From Pelargonium nanum (taxonomy: Eukaryota > Streptophyta > Magnoliopsida > Geraniales > Geraniaceae), in the NCBI GenBank assembly GCA_036897485.1, contig JAYMTF010001892.1:1-20761 (forward strand): a DNA stretch of 20,761 bases. The letters run 5' to 3'. A model generated the notes under the pieces. That model saw only the letters and a program-made list of their open reading frames with translations. It was not told the DNA's origin and searched no databases. Made by a program: the position numbers and the translations under genes. This document shows positions 9,110 through 17,162 of the stretch, in pieces (the stretch's first letter is position 1; each line of letters begins with the position of its first letter).

Positions 9110-9555
9110 GAGAACTAATTAGATTCAGTTTGTGGGTTGAGCCTTCCATAGTCAAGTTTGATCTTGAAATGCAAGGATTTTGTATGGAAAGTGATTTGTT
9201 TTTTCTACCTTAACCCAATTTTCATACAATAGGTGAACGCTAGAGCTGACAATTTGAACTTGAATCAGCGAGCACTCGATATTTGATTTGACCAATTTTC
9301 GAGTCTGGGCGGACAAACTAATTAGATTCAGTTTGTGGAGAACTAATTAGCCTTCCATAGTCAAGTTTGATCTTGAAATGAAAAAAAAAATGCAAGGATT
9401 TTGTATGGAATGTGATTTGTTTTTTCTACTTAGAAAAAAAAAAAAACAAATGCAAGGATTTTGTAGGTGACCACAAGAGCGGACAATTTGAACATGAACC
9501 AGCGAGCACTCGATATTTGATCTGACCAATTTTTTAGTCGGGTCGGACAAACTCG
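9110..9555 (+). repeat. degenerate tandem duplication, about 0.2 kb unit, two copies
   Basis: Copy 1 runs from about 9110 to 9313 and copy 2 from about 9314 to 9555. Shared blocks in the same order are actaattagattcagtttgt, gccttccatagtcaagtttg, gcaaggattttgtatgg, and cagcgagcactcgatatttg followed by a diverged gacaaact. The offset grows from about 202-209 to 234 because copy 2 gained A-runs (9380-9389 and 9434-9446) and an extra copy of aaatgcaaggattttgta near 9449. The GAGCACTCGATATTTGA-type text is common in dispersed plant repeats, so the unit may itself be a transposon fragment. Confidence 0.8.
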
Positions 9556-10011
9556 CCAATTCAACACATTTTGTGTCTAAAAACTTAAATTTGACCCGAG
9601 ACTCAACCAAACTCAAAGTTCTTTTGGGTCGAGTTCAGGTTAAACATTTTGTGTTCAACTTTTAAGGACTCGTGTTTTTATTATTATTATTATTTTTTTA
9701 TATATATACAAAGGACTTAGAATGTTGTTAATAGAATGAAAGAATGAAAAAGAAAAGTATATGAAAATAATTATTTGTTGGACTAACCACAAAATGCCAT
9801 GTGTTTTTTAATAATTTATACTGAATTTTTAACTTAAAAATATTGCCACATTGGCAATAATTAATAGTTTTAAGAAGAAAGTAATGGTAGTCACTCGACT
9901 GTATATTTGCTATCTTAAAAAATCCAACCTTTGCTTTGTCAATTTAGTGAAATTCAACCACTACTTTGGTAATTAGTCCAAACACTTATGTCTAATTACT
10001 CATTCAATTAA
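9556..10011. other. intergenic, AT-rich, with an ATT microsatellite
   Basis: No gene seen. A TTA/ATT trinucleotide run at about 9677-9693 is followed by a T-run and TA repeats to about 9707. Confidence 0.6.
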
Positions 10012-10396
10012 GGCCTTGTTTGGTAACACTTCTTGACCTCCACACAAGTAAATCACATAGGCAAAAGTTAGACACATTATTTGTTTTCACCTAGCTTTTG
10101 GATGACTTGTGTAATGATGATGAAGTTGCAAGAAGCAATTTTTTTTGGCTTATGGCATGAGAAGTAGAGAGTGAATTATTCATATTCCAATTATATCTTT
10201 AGTTGATGAGTTATAATGATTTATTTTATATTTTATAATCATGTATATTTTAATCATTTCAAAAAATAATTTTGAATTAATATTTTTTTTTTTTTGATTT
10301 AAAAGTACTTCTGTTTACTTTTGTTAACAAACTATCATAGTTTTAGAAGTTGTTGGAAACCACTTCTAACTTCTTAGAAGTGTTACCAAACAACAC
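10012..10396 (+). mobile_element. Tourist/PIF-Harbinger-type MITE, 385 bp
   Basis: The terminal inverted repeats share an exact 18-bp core, ttgtttggtaacacttct at 10016-10033 and its reverse complement at 10376-10393. The outer ends are ggcc and cac. The trinucleotide TAA flanks both sides (10009-10011 and 10397-10399), which is the PIF/Harbinger target duplication. The interior is AT-rich and non-coding, with sub-terminal repeats of the agaagt/acttct motif between 10345 and 10380. Lacking a transposase, it must have moved using proteins of a related autonomous element. Confidence 0.85.
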
Positions 10397-10399
10397 TAA

Positions 10400-11160
10400 A
10401 TGTTATTTGAAAAAAATAACATAGCCATCATGTTACATCGGAGTATCATTTATGGACGCATCATTATGTAATAACGACAGAGGGACCATTACAAATAGAT
10501 TAAGAAAAAAGAATGAGTCCATTTTGATTCACAACATGTCATTGACATCATAGCTACTTTGAAAATTCAAAATATTATAATCTCTCCCACAGTCCCATCC
10601 AGGTTTCTCTTTCTCTCTTCTTCTCATGTCCCACTGTCAACCACCACTATCACCTCCGATCCATCTCTTCCTCAACAACCATCCATGTCTTCCAAACCAC
10701 TCTTCACATAACTACTATCCGCTGCAGAGCATATTCCCCAATCAATCAATCAATCACTGGTAAATTTTCTTGATTCCTCAACAACCCAATAAGCTACTAT
10801 CATTTTATTCCAACATTTATGGTTACTTCATTGTAAGATCGGAAGCTTACCCATTTGGTTTTATACCCAGTTCTTCAATGGGTTGGAGCCAGGAAGTGGT
10901 TTTGAGCTGATTCTTTTGAGTTCTTGGGTGTCCATGCACAGATTGTATGGACATTTTCATGCCTTTACGCTTGAAGATTCTAGTAATGATGTTCTGGTGC
11001 TTCTGAGACTTTGTCAATCTCGAGCTGTATATTGGTTTTTGTATGAGCATTGATTTCTGTTTGTAATTCATTGGTTGATTTAGAAATGGGTTTTGATTGT
11101 TCTTTTGTAAAAGTGGATTATTGGGGAATTTGAAAAGTGGGTTTGCTAAATCTTGAAGCT
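10400..11160 (+). promoter_or_regulatory. promoter and 5' leader region of the TBL-family gene
   Basis: A CT-rich stretch at about 10600-10622 (tttctctttctctcttcttc) is typical of plant core promoters or leaders. If transcription starts near it, the ATG at 10626 opens a 45-codon upstream frame (MSHCQPPLSPP...INHW) ending at 10763. A donor-like g|gtaaat at 10760 and an acceptor-like ttttatacccag ending at 10870 could bound a 5'-UTR intron, which would remove the uORF stop. Both ideas are inference from short motifs. Confidence 0.3.
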
Positions 11161-14100
11161 ATGGTTGATTGGAAAATGATGAATACTTTGAGTTTCAGTA
11201 GGAGTTATTCTCTCAGCAGGAGGGCATTGCGTGCTGTAGCACCAAGATCCTTGAGTTTTGGGAGCCCCAAAGTGACTCGATCGAGCTGGGTCTGGCGCTG
11301 GTTTCATGTGCGTATCTTGATTGGGTTTTTGGTCTCTTTCCTCCTAGTCTTAGCTATTGGTGCTGGGTATATAAATGTACTTCCAAATCTTGGCCGGGCC
11401 TTTCATGATTTTGGCATTTCTAAATCGAATAGCTCAACATTTATCTGTGATATTTTCGATGGGAATTGGGTCCTCGATGATAGTTACCCCTTGTATAATG
11501 CTTCAGCATGTCCTTTCGCGGAAAAGGGGTTCAATTGTTTGGGGAATGGACGGAGAGATAAAGATTACCTCAAATGGAGGTGGAAGCCCAAGCATTGTGA
11601 TATTCCTCGGTTTGATGTGCAAAGCACATTGGAGAAGCTTCGAAGCAAGAGAATTGTTTTTGTTGGGGATTCAATGAGTAGAACCCAATGGGAGTCACTG
11701 ATATGTTTGCTTATGACAGGAGTTGAGGATAAGGAGAGTGTTTATGAAGTGAATGGGAATAAGATAACAAAACAGATTAGATACTTGGGAGTGCGGTTCA
11801 GTTCGTATAATTTAACTATCGAGTTCTTTCGCTCAGTTTTCTTGGTGCAACACGGTTGGAATCCTAGACATGCACCGAAGAGGGTCAGGTCAACACTTAA
11901 ATTGGACAAATTGGATGATATCAGCAAGGAGTGGATTCATTCGGACATTCTCTTGTTTAACTCAGGGCAATGGTGGGTTCCATGGAAGCTTTATGAAACG
12001 TAAGCTCTCTTAACACCTACATCACTTTTTGATTTGTTGGTTTTATGAACACATGCAAATTCATTCTGTTGATCTTGTATGCAATTTTAAACAACATGAG
12101 TTCAATTTGATTAAACCTTGTTCTGTACTTCATATTATCCATCGTGGCTATCTTTTGAAAATAAGATGATGTAGTTGTTAGCATACTTGAAAAGGTCTTT
12201 CATGTTTAAGGAAAACTTAGCATTTTTGTATTTCTAAGTGGCCTTACTTTTTTCGCAATTTCTTTTGCCTGGACCAAACTTGCTCTCTTACTTTTGTTAT
12301 ACTCACTCCATCCCAAAATGAGTGTCCAAAATAGAAAGTGGACAAACATTTTGGTACAATTTTTTCCAGTCAATTATTGAGCTTCATGGCCTTCAACCAT
12401 TGACATTTTTCCTCTGTTATGGTTTTGTACCCACCTCTTTGCTGTTCTGCTGGTGACAAGACATTATCATTTATCATAATCGACCTTCCCTGTGCAATGA
12501 AAGTTTGATCTACTTTGTTTCCAGCTCTGGAAACCATTTCAGGCTGATCTTCATTTAAGGGATATCCAATATAGGTAGCTTCAACCAATTATTCCTTTTT
12601 TTCAAAATCTATCGAAGCTTTCTAATTCATCAAAGTAGGGTTTTGTTTATAGAGGTGCCTTGTCTCTCTTGGCACTCAAGACCCATGCTAAAATAATATT
12701 TATGACTGAAGCTAAGTTTACTTTAGTTGGTTGGTTCTCTGAAAAGTATTAGTTCTGGAGCCACCAGGTAATATGAAAAGGGGGACCCGAGGACGTTTTC
12801 TTTTAATCATTTGCTTGGACTGATTTAATCTCCCTGTTGTAGTTTAGATAAAATATTTTTAAGAATAAAGCAAATCAAATTTGAGCTCAATCTGGAAAGA
12901 AAGATAGCTTGACTATGGCTCAAATGGTTTCAACTTAAGAAACAAAAAATCCTCCAGTTATGGGTGTGTAAACAGATATAAAGGTTAACCACTTCCCCTA
13001 AAGTCTGTGAAATAGGTATTTGCATACCAGTTTCCACGTGTTCTGTTTTATATCAGAATGAAAATTATTTACTTGTGGTAAAACAAGTAATGGATTCAAG
13101 TGACCAAAAAAATTGCTCGAAAAGTGAAGAATTTTTTTTTTTTTTTTTTTTTTTTTTGACAAACAAAGTATGCTTCACCATACTACTACTCCTTGAGCTA
13201 TGCTTATTGAGAAATGGTACACATCATCGTGTCCACGTTCCCAAACAAAAGCAATCTCCTTTTCATGTTAATGTTCATTATACATCCCAAAAGCCATTTT
13301 AACCTGCACTTACCAGTTATCATAGAAAATGTTCATTTTCGTTATGCATATTAAGCAATAGTCAATTCTAAAGCTTTGCTTATGGGTGTCCTGGCTGACG
13401 TGAAATCACAAATTTGCTGCTTTTCTGGTTCACTTGAAATTGTAATGTGTTTTTTTCTTCCTTTGTTTCTCCAAGAATCTTGAAATTTCCTGAGGAACTG
13501 TTAAAAATCTTCTCAGTTTGGGAGCCTTGTGCCTAGGCCGCCCTTATTTGGACTCCGGGTGTAATTATTGCATGTTACTCTACCGCCTCACCATTACAGC
13601 AATTAGGATCCTGTGGGTTTGTGGATACCCTATCTTGACATATATTACTTGTTAGGCTGTGCTTTTGGTCCACCTGTCTAAACATAGGTCTCTTTTAAGT
13701 GTTCTGTCAACTTACTGCCATGAACTGCAAACATTCATATATGTGCCTGCCTATTATATTTTGGCCAGGGGTTGCTATTTCCAGGTTGGAAGTTCGATAA
13801 AGCTTGGGATGTCCATTCCTACTGCCTTCAGAACAGCGCTAGGCACCTGGGCATCATGGATTGAGAACACGATTGATACAAATAAAACACGCGTCTTCTT
13901 TCGAACTTTCGAGCCTTCTCATTGGAGGTACTCTTTTGAATTCATTACCATGATGGGTTATCATACTATCTAGCTTCTCGCTTTGTATAATTGCTGATAA
14001 CTGATCCATATTTGATTGAGATATAAGACTACCCTATGAACCTTCTATGAACTAATTTACTATTTCATTGTGTAATATTTTTATTTGATGTACATGGTTA

Positions 14101-14502
14101 AACAAAGCATTGCAAAGTCTTGTTTGGTGTATTCCAACTTCACTTCATGGTATACATGCCGGCATGGATTCCCTCATGACTAACGGTATTATTTGTTGCT
14201 GAATCAGTGAACAGCCCCAAAGGGTTTGCAATGTGACTCAGTTCCCTACGTCAGAAACAAAGGGAAGAGATCAGAGCGTGTTTTCAGATACTATAATGGA
14301 AGTGGTAAAGAATATGACAGTTCCAATTACGGTTCTGCAAGTTACATCCATGTCAGCTTTAAGGAGTGATGCACATGTTGGTACCTGGAATCGAAGTCCA
14401 TCTCCTGATTGCAGCCACTGGTGTCTGCCCGGATTACCTGATTTGTGGAATGAAATTCTCCTCTCATACGTGCTTACCGACAATGGACTTCCACTCAGTT
14501 GA
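11161..14502 (+). CDS. PMR5/TRICHOME BIREFRINGENCE-LIKE (TBL) family protein, three exons
   Basis: Coding exons 11161-11999, 13769-13927 and 14208-14502 join in frame to 430 residues, a normal size for the family. Junctions are atgaaac|gtaagc ... ggccag|ggg (intron 1, 1769 bp) and attggag|gtactc ... aatcag|tga (intron 2, 280 bp). A basic N-terminus and a signal anchor at about 52-68 (ILIGFLVSFLLVLAIGAGY) predict a type II Golgi membrane protein. PMR5N begins near 95 (CDIFDGNWVLDDSYPLYN...ACPF) and continues to KWRWKPKHCDIPRF. The GDS esterase motif (VFVGDSMSRTQWESL) has Ser at 171, and the C-terminal DCSHWCLPGLPDLWNE motif supplies Asp400 and His403. TBL proteins O-acetylate xylan, mannan, pectin or xyloglucan. 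Which polymer this one uses cannot be read from sequence; the LGVRFSSYNLTIEFFRSVFL region may indicate the poorly characterised TBL8/TBL9-like group. I chose the ATG at 11161 because the frame upstream has no other ATG before a stop. Confidence 0.93.
12302..12352 (+). mobile_element. Stowaway-type MITE end inside TBL intron 1
   Basis: After a TA at 12300-12301, ctcactccatcccaaaatga followed by gtgtcc closely resembles the terminal inverted repeat of Stowaway (Tc1/mariner) MITEs, CTCCCTCCGTCCCAAAATAA. No matching inverted end was found downstream, so this is a truncated copy or a solitary end. Confidence 0.5.
12370..12588 (-). other. unexplained antisense open frame in TBL intron 1
   Basis: A 72-codon minus-strand frame whose translation looks unusually protein-like for an AT-rich intron: EATYIGYPLNEDQPEMV, then SRAGNKVDQTFIAQGRSI, then GGYKTITEEKCQWLKAM. 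It starts right after a stop, has no ATG until the Met in QPEM, and ends in a TGA. It looks like an exon fragment, not a complete gene. The octamer caattatt occurs on both sides (12371-12378 and 12586-12593), which could be a target duplication of an inserted piece. I do not recognise the family. A captured gene fragment in a transposon, a processed pseudogene piece or chance are all possible. Confidence 0.35.
13132..13157 (+). repeat. 26-bp homopolymeric T run in TBL intron 1
   Basis: An uninterrupted run of 26 T. It may be the reversed A-tail of a retroposon, a polypyrimidine stretch, or a place where the assembled length is uncertain. Confidence 0.9.
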
Positions 14503-15130
14503 ATGAGGACATAATTAAAGTGAGAATCATTTCCTTTCTTATTTGATTCCCCTCAACTTAGCTGGATTTACTTTTGCTTGTTAAGACTATCTGCATTAAA
14601 TGGACCTACCATGACTAACCTAAACCATAAGAACTAGTTTTGTTCCCAAAACAAATTATTCTAACCGAGGTTTCCTCTTTACGTCTCCATTCATGACCAT
14701 GTCTTATAGGCTCTTATTATGTATCCTATGCTGCTATTGCTAACTCTTATAGGCTCTTATTTGTGTGTAGTTCTGTTTTGGTAGAAATGGTGATCTCGGG
14801 GGTTACTTTGTCATAATTGAATTTACTTGATGCAGATTCATCAATACATACATACAATATATGAGGCCAGCAAGCCACTTGGGTGGTGAAGCAGAACAAT
14901 TCGGTAACAGTGATCTGTTATGGACTGTACTCTCTGCTATATTATCCGATTATCACCAAACAGCAGCCATGGTTGCTCTGTTCTGCAATGGGTTGGTAGA
15001 ATCAGACTCCATCTGTATGATAAAACAATTTTGTAACAGACTGTTGATTTGTTTTCATTCTTTGCTATTCTTTTGTATGTGAAAAGGGAGTCAAAAAAAC
15101 TTCAAAAGAAATTATACTATTTGATTTGTT
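14503..15130 (+). other. 3' UTR of the TBL gene with a probable intron at 14520-14835
   Basis: Seventeen bases after the stop, attaaa|gtgagaat is a strong donor. A matching acceptor, acttgatgcag|attc, ends at 14835. Splicing would remove 316 bp and leave the second UTR exon from 14836 to roughly 15080-15130. The exon junction lies within 50 bases of the stop, so the usual rule would not mark the mRNA for nonsense-mediated decay. The 73-codon frame at 14861-15082 has no recognisable domain and is probably UTR. The polyadenylation site is not located. Confidence 0.5.
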
Positions 15131-15887
15131 TCATTCTACTTGTTGGTAACATGAAGAGGAAAAGAAATATGTTTGTTATTTCTGTGTGTAATTTCATTGT
15201 TCCCTCAAAAGACAATATGTATCAATAAAAACTATCATTCTTCCCTCAAAAGACAATATGTATCTATGAAAACTATCACTCTTTTTAATTGTTGCTTGTC
15301 ATTGTTTCATTTGATAGAATATGGTGCAACAACAATGAGTCTCATGAAAATAGTTATTGGTTGAGACTCAACCAGACACAAAAGAAATAGATTTTGACGG
15401 GTACGAGTGTTAATTTGTGATGTGTCAATTTCTCGTTGGTTTGATTGTATCTAACCTGTAAGTCTTTGAGTTAGATTTTTCTCAAATGGCATTAGAGTGT
15501 AATTAGTTTGTAATTTATATTATCAGACATAACTTGGTGATTGAGGAACCATATAGATATAGACATGACATGACATGTACGTACAAGCAATCTGGTTGCT
15601 AATTATCAAATCATAAACACACCCAATCCAAAATATTGAATCTCATTAACCGCCTATGATTAATTTGAAGCAAAAAAGTTGAGAGAAGTGTTTTGGAATG
15701 CAACCAATGACAGACAGAGAGATGAGCAAAAAAAAACTTGGCATGAGAGTCAAGTTACAAAACGCTTACAAGTATTAACAAAAGTCACAATAGATCTCAA
15801 CATTTAATAGAATTGCACTACAAATAGATACAATTCCATGTATATTCTCCATCTCCAAGCACCACCATTACCATTACTCAAGCTCAA
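15131..15887 (+). promoter_or_regulatory. intergenic and promoter region upstream of the TED7-like gene
   Basis: Apart from the 41-bp tandem repeat at 15200-15281, no element is recognised to about 15540. Near the gene, a TATA-like ctacaaataga at 15819-15829 is followed by CA/CT-rich leader sequence to the ATG. At 15739-15757, tggcatgagagtcaagtta fits the secondary-wall NAC-binding element (SNBE) at nine of ten constrained positions, with one mismatch. It sits in the 6-bp inverted repeat aacttg...caagtt. Such a site would suit a xylem-expressed gene, but one degenerate match proves nothing. Confidence 0.3.
15200..15281 (+). repeat. 41-bp tandem duplication
   Basis: Two adjacent copies (15200-15240 and 15241-15281) both beginning ttccctcaaaagacaatatg, differing at only a few positions in the second half. 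Low divergence suggests a recent local duplication. Confidence 0.9.
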
Positions 15888-16541
15888 ATGGCTTCAGCTC
15901 AGCCCCAACACTATGGCAACTTTCCATATTTCCCTCTACCACCACCACCACCCCATAACTCTCCACCACCACCACATCATGTATCTCCACCACCACCACC
16001 ACCCCATCATGTTCCTCCACCACCACCACCCCATCATACATCTCCACCACCACCACCTCATCATGTATCTCCACCTCCACCACATTATGTGTCTCCACCA
16101 CCACCACATTATGTGTCTCCACCACCACCACCACCATCAGCACCGGGAAGCAATTCTACTGTCATGGTGGTTGTATTTGTGTCACTTGGTGGTCTCTTCT
16201 TTCTTGCATTCCTCTCTGTTGCTCTATGCTGCTTCATCAAGAAGAAAAAGAAAAAATCAGTTGAAAAAGTTGAGATTCTTAGTGTTGATGAGCACGTGAA
16301 GGTCCAAGAAGCCATTGTGGCAGGCCCTCATGGTGAGAAAGCCATGATTGTGACCATAGAAGAGGATGTGCATATTCAAGAAAAGATCAAGAAAGGTGAG
16401 AAGGTTGGTGAAGGTATTAAATCTGCAGTACTGCCACATCATCAGTACCCTCAAATTGTTGATGTGGCATCATCTTCTTCTGGACAGAGTCTGAGTCATT
16501 ACCATTCACCATCTTCATCTACACAAGGCCTGGCCAGCTGA
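15888..16541 (+). CDS. TED7-like: TED7-like proline-rich single-pass membrane protein
   Basis: Intronless, 217 residues. Residues 17-86 are extensin-like: repeated [11 protein letters not shown] units, presumably facing the wall. Residues 91-117 form one transmembrane segment ([19 protein letters not shown]...CCFI) followed by six Lys at 118-123, which by the positive-inside rule puts the C-terminus in the cytosol. The cytosolic part has the conserved block [20 protein letters not shown], then [20 protein letters not shown], then KVGEG. It ends in a Ser/His-rich tail. This layout matches TED6/TED7, proteins of differentiating tracheary elements reported to associate with the secondary-wall cellulose synthase CESA7. 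No cleavable signal peptide is evident, so the hydrophobic segment probably acts as the anchor. The start context is favourable (ctcaaATGGCT). The Pro-rich frame is read from CAC/CCA-rich DNA that is also open in another frame. It converges on the CYP95-like gene, with 621 bp between stop codons. Confidence 0.85.
   Translation: MASAQPQHYGNFPYFPLPPPPPHNSPPPPHHVSPPPPPPHHVPPPPPPHHTSPPPPPHHVSPPPPHYVSPPPPHYVSPPPPPPSAPGSNSTVMVVVFVSLGGLFFLAFLSVALCCFIKKKKKKSVEKVEILSVDEHVKVQEAIVAGPHGEKAMIVTIEEDVHIQEKIKKGEKVGEGIKSAVLPHHQYPQIVDVASSSSGQSLSHYHSPSSSTQGLAS
15938..16135 (+). repeat. coding minisatellite in the TED7-like gene
   Basis: Imperfect units of about 21-27 bp built from catcatgtatctcca plus ccacca runs encode the (S)PPPP(P)-H-H/Y-V repeats. 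The last two units (cacattatgtgtctccaccac) are nearly identical, so recent expansion or contraction is likely. Confidence 0.85.
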
Positions 16542-17162
16542 TTGAATATGTCTTTGGTCATCTTTATTTTTCTCATATTTGTTGTGTTTTTGCTGAATAA
16601 CAACTCATGTTGAATAATACTGTTACAGTATCATATATACTATATACAGTGGAACTCCTTACATTTTGTATAAAAAAAAAACATTTTTAATGTTTTTGCC
16701 ACCCCTACATTCACAATCTTTTTAAATTTAACCCATAATTACGTCATGTCAACTATTAAAAACACGTCACCATGTAAACAATGAAAATCAGAAATATACA
16801 CCCACACATTCATTTCCAACTTTCAAACGTTACCAAAAATTGATGTCGTGCAACAGCTTTTGTACATATAGTTTTTGAGTTTTGGTACAAGCATATTTTC
16901 TTCATCAAGCAAGCATGCACCACAACACAGTGAAAATTAATGAAAAAACTTACCAATTGAGAACAGAACCAAAATTCAATATTATAGTCTTCAACATGAA
17001 CTTCATGCAATATCCATCATTCAATATTTGTCCTCAATTCAAACACAACAATAATGCTGCCTTGAAAAATCATCCAAATACTTCTAAACCAGAAAACTCT
17101 AGTAGGATTTAAGGAACAGAACAACAATAGCTAAACACCAGCCAACGCCTCTTTCAACTGTT
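16542..17162. other. convergent intergenic region with the two 3' UTRs
   Basis: AT-rich DNA between the stop of the TED7-like gene (plus) and the stop of the CYP95-like gene (minus). It should contain both 3' UTRs and polyadenylation sites. TTTATT at 16563-16568 is an AATAAA in the minus sense and could serve the CYP95-like gene. The small frames on both strands near 16810-17112 mirror each other and look incidental. Confidence 0.5.

Noticed and set aside
15938-16135. CRISPR-like array
   Set aside because: The repeats are short coding units of a proline-rich plant protein without unique spacers, and the genome is eukaryotic.
15838-16299. 153-codon His/Leu-rich frame overlapping the TED7-like gene
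   Set aside because: It is a shadow frame of the CAC/CCA repeats. The Pro-rich frame has a good start context, a transmembrane segment and the conserved cytosolic block.
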